DNA from: an uncultured bacterium
GTDB lineage: Bacteria; Bacillota; Clostridia; Lachnospirales; Lachnospiraceae
NCBI GenBank assembly: GCA_905216215.1
Contig: CAJMSZ010000005.1
Coordinates: 7,770 to 71,769, forward strand
Direction of reading: 5' to 3'
Length of the DNA stretch: 64,000 nucleotides
A program made the position numbers and the translations under genes. The stretch's first letter is position 1; every line of letters starts with the position of its first letter. The notes beneath the pieces are model-generated. The model had not been told where the DNA came from. It searched no databases and was given only the letters and a program-made list of their open reading frames with translations. This document shows, in pieces, positions 50,349 to 59,097 of the stretch.

Positions 50349-52871
50349 ATGAAAATGGAACAGTACAATGTAACTGGGATGAGCTGTGCCGCGTGCAGCG
50401 CCAGAGTAGAAAAAGCAGTATCAAAAGTACCGGGAGTCAGTTCCTGCTCCGTAAGTCTTTTGACAAATTCCATGGGAGTAGAAGGTACGGCTTCTCCAGA
50501 TGCAGTGATTAAGGCGGTAGTGGATGCCGGTTATGGAGCATCTCTTGCAGGTGCAAAGCAGGAAAGCAGCAGAGGAATGGATGAGGATGCTTTAAAGGAC
50601 ACAGCGACTCCGGTGTTGAAGCGTAGACTCTTATATTCTCTTGGATTTTTAATTGTCCTTATGTATTTCTCCATGGGACATATGATGTGGGGATGGCCCC
50701 TTCCAAAGTTTTTTGAAGGCAACCATATTGCCATGGGACTTGTGCAGTTAGTGCTTGCGGGAATCGTAATGGTCATCAATCAGAAGTTCTTCATCAGTGG
50801 ATGGAAAGGACTGGTTCACAAGGCACCGAACATGGATACCCTGGTTGCCATGGGTTCTATGGCATCTTTCCTTTACAGTACCTATGCATTGTTTGCTATG
50901 ACCGATGCACAGCTTAAGGGAAATGCAGATGCAGTGATGTCTTATATGCATGAATTTTATTTCGAATCAGCAGCCATGATTCTGACACTGATTACCGTTG
51001 GGAAAATGCTGGAGGCCCGCTCCAAAGGAAAAACAACGGATGCTCTTAAGAGTCTGATGAAGCTGGCACCAAAGACAGCAGTGATTGTGGAGAACGGTGT
51101 AGAACAGGAAGTACCGATTGAACAAGTAAAAAAAGGGGATATTTTTGTAGTCCGCCCAGGTGAAAATATTCCGGTGGATGGTGTTATATTAGAAGGAAGC
51201 AGTGCGGTAAATGAATCTGCACTTACCGGGGAAAGCATTCCGGTGGATAAGGCGGAAGGCGATATGGTATCTGCAGCTACTTTGAACCAGTCCGGATTCC
51301 TAAAATGCGAAGCGTCCCGTGTAGGCGAAGACACTACACTTTCCCAAATTATCCAGATGGTCAGTGACGCGGCAGCAACAAAGGCTCCAATTGCCAAAGT
51401 AGCAGATAAAGTTTCTGGTGTATTCGTACCGGCAGTTATCTCGATTGCATTTGTTACCTTTATTGTATGGATGCTGGCAGGACAGACTTTCGGATTTGCG
51501 CTGGCAAGAGCAATTTCCGTATTGGTTATCAGTTGTCCTTGCGCCCTTGGGCTTGCAACTCCGGTTGCGATTATGGTTGGTAACGGAAAAGGTGCCAAGA
51601 ACGGAATTATGTTTAAGACAGCCGTATCTTTGGAAGAAACCGGAAAGATGCAGATTGTGGTTATGGATAAAACAGGAACCATTACCAGTGGAGAACCAAA
51701 GATTACAGATATTTTACCGGCAGCAGGCAAGGGCGAAGACACCCTTCTTTCTCTTGCCTATGCACTGGAAAGAAAGAGCGAGCATCCGCTTGCAAGAGCA
51801 ATTTTAACTTATGCGGAAGAACATAAGGTAGAAGCAAAAGAAGTGACGGATTTTCAGATTCTTCCTGGAAATGGATTGACTGCTATTTATGAAAACGAAA
51901 TTTTAAATGGTGGAAATCTGAAATTTATCCGGACAAAAGTACAGGTATCTGCGGAAATGGAACGTCAGGCAGAACAGCTTGCGGAAGAAGGAAAGACTCC
52001 CTTATTCTTTACAAGAGGCGAAGAACTTCTGGGAATTATCGCAGTAGCTGATGTCATCAAGGAAGACAGCCCACAGGCAGTCCGTGAACTTCAGAATATG
52101 GGAATCCATGTAGTAATGCTGACCGGTGATAACGAGCGTACTGCTAAGGCCATCGGAAAACAGGCAGGTGTGGACGAAGTCATCGCAGGTGTTCTTCCGG
52201 ATGGAAAGGAACAGGTCATCAGCAGACTTCAGAAGCAGGGCAAGGTTGCCATGGTCGGTGATGGAATCAATGATGCACCGGCACTTACCAGAGCAGATAT
52301 GGGGATTGCTATCGGAGCAGGAACCGATATCGCCATTGATGCGGCAGATGTTGTATTGATGAAGAGCCGTTTAAGTGATGTTCCGGCAGCAATCCGTTTG
52401 AGCCGTGCAACCTTAAGAAATATCCATGAAAACCTATTCTGGGCATTTATTTACAATATTATTGGAATCCCGCTTGCAGCAGGTGTATGGATTCCACTGT
52501 TTGGATGGAAGCTGAACCCGATGTTTGGTGCAGCAGCCATGAGTTTATCAAGTTTCTGCGTTGTATCAAATGCATTGCGACTGAATCTGTTCAAAATGTA
52601 TGATGCAAGTAAGGATAGAAAAATCAAAACCAGTCACAAAGAGAATAAGGAGGAAAAGACAATGGTTAAGACAATGAAAATCGAAGGAATGATGTGTGGA
52701 CACTGCTCAGGAAGAGTGAAAAAAGCGTTAGAGGAACTTCCACAGGTAGAATCAGCAGAAGTAAGCCATGAAAATGGAACTGCAATCGTTACTTTGCATG
52801 CAGAAGTAGCAGATGATGTGCTGAAACAGGCAGTAGAAGCACAGGATTATAAAGTTGTAGGTATTGAGTAG
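50349..52871 (+). CDS. copA: Copper-exporting P1B-type ATPase with N- and C-terminal HMA domains
   Basis: An 840-residue Cu(I) pump. An N-terminal heavy-metal domain has C13-x-x-C16 (GMSCAACS). About eight membrane segments, TGES, the Cu(I) site C396-P-C398 (ISCPCALG), phosphorylation Asp in DKTGT (about 440), SEHP and GDGINDAP follow. Unusually, a second heavy-metal domain with CGHC (C783, C786) is attached at the C-terminus through a charged linker. This domain looks like the chaperone CopZ and has its own SD and ATG in frame (see 52662). Regulated by CsoR. Confidence 0.96.
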   Translation: MKMEQYNVTGMSCAACSARVEKAVSKVPGVSSCSVSLLTNSMGVEGTASPDAVIKAVVDAGYGASLAGAKQESSRGMDEDALKDTATPVLKRRLLYSLGFLIVLMYFSMGHMMWGWPLPKFFEGNHIAMGLVQLVLAGIVMVINQKFFISGWKGLVHKAPNMDTLVAMGSMASFLYSTYALFAMTDAQLKGNADAVMSYMHEFYFESAAMILTLITVGKMLEARSKGKTTDALKSLMKLAPKTAVIVENGVEQEVPIEQVKKGDIFVVRPGENIPVDGVILEGSSAVNESALTGESIPVDKAEGDMVSAATLNQSGFLKCEASRVGEDTTLSQIIQMVSDAAATKAPIAKVADKVSGVFVPAVISIAFVTFIVWMLAGQTFGFALARAISVLVISCPCALGLATPVAIMVGNGKGAKNGIMFKTAVSLEETGKMQIVVMDKTGTITSGEPKITDILPAAGKGEDTLLSLAYALERKSEHPLARAILTYAEEHKVEAKEVTDFQILPGNGLTAIYENEILNGGNLKFIRTKVQVSAEMERQAEQLAEEGKTPLFFTRGEELLGIIAVADVIKEDSPQAVRELQNMGIHVVMLTGDNERTAKAIGKQAGVDEVIAGVLPDGKEQVISRLQKQGKVAMVGDGINDAPALTRADMGIAIGAGTDIAIDAADVVLMKSRLSDVPAAIRLSRATLRNIHENLFWAFIYNIIGIPLAAGVWIPLFGWKLNPMFGAAAMSLSSFCVVSNALRLNLFKMYDASKDRKIKTSHKENKEEKTMVKTMKIEGMMCGHCSGRVKKALEELPQVESAEVSHENGTAIVTLHAEVADDVLKQAVEAQDYKVVGIE
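52662..52871 (+). CDS. Possible separate CopZ-like copper chaperone from an internal in-frame start of copA
   Basis: Within copA, AAGGAGG (52647-52653) is followed after 8 bases by ATG 52662, in frame with the 3' end of copA. Initiation here would make a 69-residue protein with the [15 protein letters not shown] metal site and one complete ferredoxin-like HMA fold, the size of free CopZ. The SD is as strong as those of real genes in the window and sits in the linker between pump and HMA domain. Two readings are possible: dual products from one frame, or a recent fusion of copA and copZ that kept the old ribosome site. Confidence 0.5.
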   Translation: MVKTMKIEGMMCGHCSGRVKKALEELPQVESAEVSHENGTAIVTLHAEVADDVLKQAVEAQDYKVVGIE

Positions 52872-52909
52872 GGTAAGTGGAATCTGAAAAACATATATAA
52901 GGCGTAAGG

Positions 52910-52954
52910 AACAGTTTGTTTTGATGGCAAAAACATCAGAACAGACTGTTTTTT
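52910..52954 (+). terminator. Intrinsic terminator after copA
   Basis: AACAGTTTGTTTTGATG (52910-52926) pairs with CATCAGAACAGACTGTT (52934-52950) with two wobble or mismatch positions around GCAAAAA; TTTTG follows. Confidence 0.9.
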
Positions 52955-52980
52955 GCGTTTATGCATGAAAATGTTAAAAA

Positions 52981-53024
52981 CTTAAGAAATCCTTTGTTGC
53001 TTCTTAAGAAATATGTGGTAAAAT
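52981..53024 (+). promoter_or_regulatory. Promoter region of the dlt-like operon with paired CTTAAGAAAT sites
   Basis: CTTAAGAAAT occurs at 52981-52990 and again at 53003-53012, 22 bp apart (two helical turns), the spacing typical of dimer sites for OmpR-type regulators. A -10-like TAAAAT lies at 53019-53024, while the only -35 candidate (TTGTTG, 52994-52999) is at a poor 19-bp spacing, which fits an activated promoter. Confidence 0.5.
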
Positions 53025-53050
53025 AACGTAGATAGAAAGGAAGAGAAGAT

Positions 53051-54562
53051 ATGGATATTACAGTTTTAGACTGGCTGGAGCGGACGGTAGAGCGAATTCC
53101 GGATAAGACCGCATTTATAGATGAATCAGGCAGCCTTACATTTCGAGAAGTAAACGAGATGGCGAAAGCAGTGGGAAGCCATCTTTTGAAATATAAAAAG
53201 GAACGACAGCCTATTCTGGTAATGAGTGGACGGCACCGGTTTACACCGGTCTGTTTCTTAGGTGTTGTATACAGTGGCAATTTCTACGCACCGATTGACG
53301 CGACCATGCCAACTACGCGATTGTTACAGATATTAGATGTGATTCGGGCAGACGTCTTAATTGTGGACCGAGAGAATCAGAAGAAGGCGGAAGAACTTCG
53401 GTTTCAGGGAACGGTTCTTATTATGGAAGAATTGATGGAGCTTACAGAGACGAATGAAAACGGACTTGCACAGGTGAGACGGAATATGTCATCGGATATG
53501 CCTTTATATACGATTTTTACATCGGGTTCCACAGGGATTCCCAAGGGGGTTATTACTTCCCATTATTCGCTGATGTGTTACATAGAGGCAGTATCTGAAG
53601 TGTTGCAAATCGGGGAAGAGGACCGCATGGGAAATCAGTCTCCACTGGATTATATTGCGGCAATCCGTGATATTTATTTCCCGGTAAAGGAGGGTGCAAC
53701 TACGGTAATTTTGCCAAAACAATATTTTGCAGTTCCGGCAAAATTATTTGAAGCATTGAATCAATATGAAGTGACAACCTTGTGCTGGAGTAGTTCTGCA
53801 CTTACCATTCCGGCGCAGATGAAGGCATTTGAATATGAAGTGCCACGTTTCTTAAAGAAAGTTTGTTTCTCGGGTTCCGTGATGCCTGGAAAGATTTTGA
53901 AAATATGGCAGGAGCACTTACCGGACATCTTGTTTGTCAACCAGTATGGACCGACAGAGGCAACGGCATCTTGTACCTATTATGTTGTAAAAGAAAAGGT
54001 TACTGAGGATACCGTGCTTCCGATTGGAAAGCCGTATAAGCAGTACCGGATTCTTATATTGAATGAGCAGAATCAAGAGGTACAACCGGGTGAGACCGGA
54101 GAAATATGTGTGCTTGGACCGGTATTGGCGCTTGGTTATTATGGTTCAGAAGAACGCAGTGCAAAGGCATTTGTCCAGAATCCACTGAATCATGCCTATC
54201 GGGAACTGATGTACCGTACAGGTGATTTGGGAAGCTGGCGTGAAGATGGCGAGCTGGAATTCCACGGGCGTATGGACCGTCAGGTTAAACATCTGGGTCA
54301 CAGGGTAGAACTGTCTGAACTGGAAAGTGCAGCAGAAAAAATAGAGGGTGTGACAGAAAGCTGCGCTCTTTATGATAAAGAAAAAGAATTATTATATCTG
54401 TTCTATACAGGAGAAGCAGATAAAAAGCAGATTTCCATTGCAATGCGGGAAATGCTGCCGGGATTCATGGTTCCGAGAAAAATCATTAATCTGCCGGAGA
54501 TACCAAGGCTTCCGAATGGAAAGACGGATATGGTTACATTAAAATCTTATTTCAAACACTAA
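53051..54562 (+). CDS. Amino acid adenylating ligase, DltA-like with altered substrate pocket
   Basis: A 503-residue AMP-forming enzyme expected to activate an amino acid and load it on the carrier protein encoded downstream. Motifs: FTSGSTGIPKG (A3, about 155-165), YGPTEAT (A5, about 298), YRTGDLG (A7, about 389), C-terminal catalytic Lys in PNGKTD (about 492). Overall it resembles DltA (D-alanine:carrier ligase). However, where DltA has FDLSVMD, this protein reads YIAAIRD, so the Asp that binds the D-Ala amino group is Ile. The Cys of the DltA FCGE segment is Ser (CFSGS). I infer a substrate other than D-alanine. First gene of the operon. Confidence 0.88.
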   Translation: MDITVLDWLERTVERIPDKTAFIDESGSLTFREVNEMAKAVGSHLLKYKKERQPILVMSGRHRFTPVCFLGVVYSGNFYAPIDATMPTTRLLQILDVIRADVLIVDRENQKKAEELRFQGTVLIMEELMELTETNENGLAQVRRNMSSDMPLYTIFTSGSTGIPKGVITSHYSLMCYIEAVSEVLQIGEEDRMGNQSPLDYIAAIRDIYFPVKEGATTVILPKQYFAVPAKLFEALNQYEVTTLCWSSSALTIPAQMKAFEYEVPRFLKKVCFSGSVMPGKILKIWQEHLPDILFVNQYGPTEATASCTYYVVKEKVTEDTVLPIGKPYKQYRILILNEQNQEVQPGETGEICVLGPVLALGYYGSEERSAKAFVQNPLNHAYRELMYRTGDLGSWREDGELEFHGRMDRQVKHLGHRVELSELESAAEKIEGVTESCALYDKEKELLYLFYTGEADKKQISIAMREMLPGFMVPRKIINLPEIPRLPNGKTDMVTLKSYFKH

Positions 54563-54599
54563 GCGTGTGAAAATGTAAGTACTATAAATCTTATTTCAA
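54542..54599 (+). repeat. Short direct duplication at the 3' end of the ligase gene
   Basis: AAATCTTATTTCAA occurs at 54542-54555 and 54586-54599, 44 bp apart, and each copy is followed by a related segment containing GCGTG and GAAA. It spans the ligase stop codon and leaves a degenerate copy of the gene end in the intergenic gap, indicating a small local duplication. Confidence 0.8.
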
Positions 54600-54647
54600 G
54601 CATTGGATGCGTGAAATAGCATGTTATACAGGAAAAGGAGAAGAACA

Positions 54648-54875
54648 ATGGATGAATTAATGGAAATTTTGGAAGATTTAAGACCGGATGTGGATTTCGG
54701 AGCAGAGAAAGCACTGATTGATGACCATGTACTGGAATCATTTGATATCGTATCGTTAGTAGGAGAAATAACAGAAGCTTTTGATATTGAAATTAATCCG
54801 GCAGAACTGATTCCGGAGAACTTCAATTCAGCAGAAGCGATGTGGAAAATGATTGAAAGACTGCAGGATGAGTAA
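54648..54875 (+). CDS. Acyl/aminoacyl carrier protein, DltC-like
   Basis: A 75-residue acidic four-helix carrier protein. The phosphopantetheine attachment Ser is S31 in VLESFDIVSL, a DltC/ACP-type site (usual form LDSLxxVxL). AAAGGAG precedes ATG 54648. Its stop overlaps the start of the PLP enzyme gene (ATGAGTAA), so the two proteins are made together. It would carry the amino acid activated by the ligase as a thioester. Confidence 0.92.
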   Translation: MDELMEILEDLRPDVDFGAEKALIDDHVLESFDIVSLVGEITEAFDIEINPAELIPENFNSAEAMWKMIERLQDE

Positions 54876-56067
54876 GATGAACAAAGAATTATTACTTCAA
54901 ATGGCAGAAAAATACGGAACACCGATTTATATCTTTAACACGGATGTGTTTCGCAAAAGAGCAGAGCTGGTAAAAAGGGAGTTTGGAGAAAAAGTGCATT
55001 GCTGTTTCTCTATTAAGGCAAATCCATTTTTACTGCAGGATATGCCGGAATGTTTTGCAAATTATGAGGTCTGTAGTCCGGGAGAACTTACGATATGTGA
55101 AAAAACCGGTACAGATATGAGCAAAATTATTTTTTCTGGAGTCAATAAGAGATATTCAGAAGTGGCAAGAGCAATGGATGACGGAGTGGGAACATTTACC
55201 GCAGAGAGCAGACTGCATGTAGAGCTGATTCAGAGTTGTGCTTCCGAACGGAATAAAGTGGTTCCGGTGCTTCTGCGCTTAACCGGTGGAAGCCAGTTCG
55301 GTATGGACGAGGCAGATATTTTAGATATTGTAAGAAATCAGGAGAACTATCCGAACATTCAGATTGTGGGACTTCATTATTTCACAGGTACCCAGAAGAA
55401 AAAAGTGACCGTAATCGAGAAGGAATTGCACAAACTGGATGAATTTGCGCAGAGATTACTTGCGGAAACCGGATTTTCTGTAGAAAGAATTGAATATGGA
55501 ACTGGGCTGAATGTGGACTATTTTGGCGAAGAACCGGATGAATGGGAAGAAGCACTTCTCAAAGAGGCAGCAGTATTTGTCCGTGAAATGGGTGAGAAAT
55601 ATCATCTGACGATTGAAATGGGAAGATTTTTCGCAGCACCATGCGGAACATATATTACCAGAGTAGAAGATGTGAAGACGAATCAGGGGTATCACTATGC
55701 CATTTGCGATGGCGGCTTAAACCAGCTCAAATATGACGGGCAGGTAAAGGGGATGCAGACACCGGAAATCGTGCGGCTGAACAGAGAAGAGGAAGGAAGC
55801 GTGAAAGAGCGTTATACGTTATGCGGAAGTCTCTGTACTACTGCAGATGTGCTTGCTACTATTCAGACTGATAAGTTGGAAATTGGAGATTTGTTGGCAT
55901 TTGGACGCACAGGCGCATATTCCGTGATGGAAGGGATGGCTGTATTCCTAAGCAGGGAAATGCCGGCGGTAGTGTTGTATTCGGAAATGACAGGTGCCCG
56001 TCTTGTCCGCGATTTTATATATACAGATATATTTAATACACCAGACAACAGGGAAGGACAGAGGTAA
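54868..56067 (+). CDS. Fold-III PLP decarboxylase (diaminopimelate/ornithine decarboxylase family) in a dlt-like operon
   Basis: A 399-residue enzyme with a PLP-binding barrel: Schiff-base Lys K50 in CFSIKANP, the phosphate-loop-like FTGTQKK and EMGRFFAAPCG (matching EPGR of diaminopimelate decarboxylase), then the catalytic Cys region CGSLCTTADVL (C319, C323; compare CESxD) and GAYSVMEGMAVFLSR at the end. This points to decarboxylase chemistry more than to alanine racemase. Its overlap with the carrier-protein gene suggests action on a carrier-bound amino acid, as BtrK does in butirosin synthesis on glutamyl-S-carrier. Free diaminopimelate or lysine metabolism is a less likely role here. ATG 54868 is preferred; ATG 54877 is possible. 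Confidence 0.85.
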   Translation: MSKMNKELLLQMAEKYGTPIYIFNTDVFRKRAELVKREFGEKVHCCFSIKANPFLLQDMPECFANYEVCSPGELTICEKTGTDMSKIIFSGVNKRYSEVARAMDDGVGTFTAESRLHVELIQSCASERNKVVPVLLRLTGGSQFGMDEADILDIVRNQENYPNIQIVGLHYFTGTQKKKVTVIEKELHKLDEFAQRLLAETGFSVERIEYGTGLNVDYFGEEPDEWEEALLKEAAVFVREMGEKYHLTIEMGRFFAAPCGTYITRVEDVKTNQGYHYAICDGGLNQLKYDGQVKGMQTPEIVRLNREEEGSVKERYTLCGSLCTTADVLATIQTDKLEIGDLLAFGRTGAYSVMEGMAVFLSREMPAVVLYSEMTGARLVRDFIYTDIFNTPDNREGQR

Positions 56068-56072
56068 CGCAC

Positions 56073-57698
56073 GTGGGTTATACAACAATTACATTTTTGA
56101 TTTTTACGCTGCTCGTTATAGCAGCGTATTATATGTTCCCGGTTAAGAAATATCAGTGGACGGTGCTTTTGGCAGCAAGTTATGTATTTTACCTCTGGGC
56201 AAGCTGGCGTTATGTGATTTTTATTTTAATCACTACCTATACGGTTTATTTTGCTGCGCTGGCCATGTATCGGAACATCAAAGAAGCAAAAGAAACAGTG
56301 GCACAGCATAAAGAAGAATGGGACAAAGAACAGAAGAAACAATACAAAGAGGGTATGAAAAAGAAGCGGAAGCGGCTTCTGATTCTGGTACTTGTGTTGA
56401 ATCTTGGTATCCTGGTATTTTTGAAATATTTTAATCTGTTTGCAGGCGGACTGAATACATTGCTTGGTTTTACCGGCATAGAAACTTCTGTTCCGATTTT
56501 AAAGTTATTCCTGCCACTGGGTATTTCTTTCTATACTTTTCAGTCTACAGGATATTTGATAGATGTTTACCGGGAGAAAATTGAGCCGGAGATAAATCCG
56601 GCAAAATATGCGCTGTTTGTGTCTTTTTTTCCTCAGATTATTCAAGGACCAATCAGTTTTTATGATCAGTTGGCACACCAGTTATATGCGGAGCATTCAT
56701 TTTCTTATAAGAATCTGAAATACGGAGCATTTTTGATGCTTTGGGGATATCTGAAAAAGATGGTAATTGCTGACCGTGCAGTCAGTCTGATTAATACAGT
56801 GACGGCAGATTACCGGCAGTATAGTGGAACAGTAATTCTGATAACAGTTCTGGTGTATGCGTTACAGTTGTATGCAGACTTCTCCGGGGGGATTGACATT
56901 TCCAGAGGATTTGCCGAAATTCTTGGTATCCAGATGGCAGAGAACTTTAGGAGGCCTTATTTTGCGGTAAATATTAATGATTACTGGAGACGTTGGCATA
57001 TCACTTTAGGCGCATGGATGAAGAATTATGTGTTCTATTCCCTTGCCATGTCCAAACGTTTCCTGAAAATGGGGAAGGATTTAAAGCAGAAGTATGGAGC
57101 GAACCCGGTGGGTGCGCATGTGGCAAAGGTTTTGCCGACAGGAATTGCTTCATTTATCACATTTTTATTAGTAGGAATCTGGCACGGAGCGAACATGAAA
57201 TATGTGGCTTTCGGTATCTGGAATGGCGGTGTGATTATGGTGTCCATTCTGCTGCAGCCGCTTTTTGATAAAGCAGTTATGAAATTGAAAATTCAGACAA
57301 AAAGTCTCTGGTGGAAAGCATTTCAGATGTTGCGTACTTTTGTGATTGTGCTGATAGGATATATGTTTGATATCGGAGTAAATTTCACATCCGCTATGCA
57401 TATGTTAGGAAGATGTGTAACGGACTTTAGTCTGAACAAATGTAAAGTGATGGAGCAGATTACATCATGTGGTCTGACATTGGAAGATTATAAGCTTTTA
57501 CTGATCATGACAGTGTTGATTTTTATTGTCAGTTTGATTCAGGAGCGGCATCCGGATACAACCATGCGGGCTTTACTGGAACAGAAACATCCGAAAATGC
57601 AGTGGGTGGTTTTGTTTGCAGGACTGGCAATGATTGCTATATTTGGAATGTATGGACCGGGAGTGAGTGCATCGGATTTTGTATACATGCAGTTTTAA
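56073..57698 (+). CDS. MBOAT-family O-acyltransferase (DltB-like)
   Basis: A 541-residue multi-pass membrane acyltransferase. The invariant MBOAT His is in GIWHGANMKY (about residue 370), with the preceding RRPYFAVNINDYWRRWHITLGAWMKNYVFY segment (split) typical of DltB/AlgI proteins. A Lys-rich cytoplasmic loop lies at about 75-110. It would move the acyl or aminoacyl group from the carrier protein across the membrane to a wall polymer. GTG start at 56073, five bases after the stop of the PLP gene. Substrate identity follows from the ligase and decarboxylase, so it is open. Confidence 0.92.
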   Translation: MGYTTITFLIFTLLVIAAYYMFPVKKYQWTVLLAASYVFYLWASWRYVIFILITTYTVYFAALAMYRNIKEAKETVAQHKEEWDKEQKKQYKEGMKKKRKRLLILVLVLNLGILVFLKYFNLFAGGLNTLLGFTGIETSVPILKLFLPLGISFYTFQSTGYLIDVYREKIEPEINPAKYALFVSFFPQIIQGPISFYDQLAHQLYAEHSFSYKNLKYGAFLMLWGYLKKMVIADRAVSLINTVTADYRQYSGTVILITVLVYALQLYADFSGGIDISRGFAEILGIQMAENFRRPYFAVNINDYWRRWHITLGAWMKNYVFYSLAMSKRFLKMGKDLKQKYGANPVGAHVAKVLPTGIASFITFLLVGIWHGANMKYVAFGIWNGGVIMVSILLQPLFDKAVMKLKIQTKSLWWKAFQMLRTFVIVLIGYMFDIGVNFTSAMHMLGRCVTDFSLNKCKVMEQITSCGLTLEDYKLLLIMTVLIFIVSLIQERHPDTTMRALLEQKHPKMQWVVLFAGLAMIAIFGMYGPGVSASDFVYMQF

Positions 57699-57709
57699 AG
57701 GAAGTATAG

Positions 57710-58855
57710 ATGATGAATAAAAAAAGAATTGTAAAATTGTGCTGCTTTGGACTGGTATTTCTTTTGTTCTTAGGCGGAGTGTCGGCATTTCTTCAGGTAA
57801 ACAGTTTTCCAGATGGTTTGCGGATCAAAGGATTTTATCTGGAACCGGAAAACAGTCTGGATATGGTAACAATCGGTGCCAGTGAAACTTATACAGCCAT
57901 AGCACCGGGAATGCTTTGGGATGAGTATGGCTTTACCAGCTATGATTTTTCTACTGCAGGAAGTCCCATTGCCATAGTGAAGTCTCAGGTAAAAGAAGTG
58001 TTAAAGCATCAAAAACCGAAGTTGATTGTGATTGAAATTAATGGGGCACTTCAGAAAAATGATTCGTATCAGACGGATGAAAACCGGCTTCGAAAATATA
58101 TTGATAATATGCCGTGGTCCGAAAACAAGGTGGAAACGATTTCGGAGTTAATCCCGAAGGAGGAGCAGATTAATTATTTTATACCATTTCTGAAATATCA
58201 TTCCAACTGGCAGAGTTGGGATACATGTCTGGCGAATCTCTATGTCCAGAGCAGAATGTATCTGGAAGGTGGAAGCGGATTGAAAGGTTTTCAGACATAT
58301 TCAGATAAAACAATGGCTTCAAGTGAGGTACTAGATGTTACGAATGACAGAACTACGCTATCACTCACAGATATGTCAGAATATTATCTGCGGGATTTGC
58401 TGCAGTATCTAAAGGATGAAAAGATTGATAATGTGCTCTTTATGCGTATTCCACACAGAATTACAGAGAAAACATATCCGGTATACCAGCGTGCCAATGA
58501 AGCGGAAAAGATTATTAAAGAATACGGATTTTCTTATGTGGACTTTGAAGCACAGAAAGAAGCAATCGGACTGGATATGACAGAAGACTTTTATGATGAC
58601 CATCATATGAATTTATATGGACAGGAGAAATTTACCAAGTACTTTGGCAAATTTCTGGTAGAGCATTACGGATTGAATGAAAGTGAACATTCAGAAACAG
58701 TTGTGAAAGCCTGGGATAGAGCTGCGGAAGAAACCGATGAATGTATCAGCTATACCAGGAAGATGCTGGAAAAAAAGAAGAAAACAACAATCAATGAGGG
58801 GTGGAAAGAATTAAAAAAGTACGATTTGGATTTTTTCGTAAACAAAAGAAAATAA
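57710..58855 (+). CDS. DltD-like extracytoplasmic esterase/transfer protein
   Basis: A 381-residue protein with one N-terminal membrane segment (about 7-28) and an outward-facing SGNH/DltD-type domain. The nucleophile block reads GASETY (Ser at about 56) and the Asp-His pair is in DDHHMNLYG (about 296-304), matching DltD's catalytic triad layout. DltD proteins act after the MBOAT step in D-alanylation of teichoic acids. It is the last gene of the operon and is followed by a strong terminator. No DltX-like small protein is seen in the operon. Confidence 0.87.
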   Translation: MMNKKRIVKLCCFGLVFLLFLGGVSAFLQVNSFPDGLRIKGFYLEPENSLDMVTIGASETYTAIAPGMLWDEYGFTSYDFSTAGSPIAIVKSQVKEVLKHQKPKLIVIEINGALQKNDSYQTDENRLRKYIDNMPWSENKVETISELIPKEEQINYFIPFLKYHSNWQSWDTCLANLYVQSRMYLEGGSGLKGFQTYSDKTMASSEVLDVTNDRTTLSLTDMSEYYLRDLLQYLKDEKIDNVLFMRIPHRITEKTYPVYQRANEAEKIIKEYGFSYVDFEAQKEAIGLDMTEDFYDDHHMNLYGQEKFTKYFGKFLVEHYGLNESEHSETVVKAWDRAAEETDECISYTRKMLEKKKKTTINEGWKELKKYDLDFFVNKRK

Positions 58856-58899
58856 AAAATAAAATCTTCTGGAAGTGATATCTTCATGTAAGGAGAATG

Positions 58900-58948
58900 C
58901 GTGCAATCTAGTGTGGCGAAAGAGCTGCATAGATTGCACGTTTTTTTT
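58900..58948 (+). terminator. Intrinsic terminator of the dlt-like operon
   Basis: CGTGCAATCTA (58900-58910) and TAGATTGCACG (58930-58940) form an 11-bp stem extended by TGTGG/CTGCA-type pairs, followed by eight T residues. Confidence 0.95.
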
Positions 58949-59032
58949 GAAAATCTGACAATAAATAATTAGATTTCTAATAAAAATAGTGGGAGAAAAT
59001 ATTATAAAAATATAAAATTATATTAGAAATGC

Positions 59033-59079
59033 TTGACATTTATGGTTAACATGAATAGAATAACCGTTAGTTATCTAAC
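59033..59079 (+). promoter_or_regulatory. Promoter and putative operator of the MarR-ABC operon
   Basis: TTGACA (59033-59038), 17 bp, TAGAAT (59056-59061). Immediately downstream, GTTAG-TTAT-CTAAC (59066-59079) is an inverted repeat covering the expected start of transcription, well placed for autorepression by the encoded MarR protein. Confidence 0.75.
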
Positions 59080-59097
59080 TAAATGGAGGTAAATGAA

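Noticed and set aside
50957..51742. 261-codon open frame on the - strand opposite copA
   Set aside because: It lies entirely antisense to the conserved ATPase core of copA, has no SD and encodes a low-complexity Ser/Thr/Ile-rich product; it is a codon-bias shadow.
52600..52675. Frameshift or sequencing error joining copA and copZ
   Set aside because: The frame runs continuously through the linker without slippery sequence or stop; the fusion is real as given, so it is treated as a fused gene with possible internal start.
54868..56067. Alanine racemase supplying D-alanine to the operon
   Set aside because: The order of motifs (EMGR, the double-Cys CGSLC region, C-terminal GAYSVMEG) matches the decarboxylase branch of fold III; the Tyr-based racemase signature was not seen.
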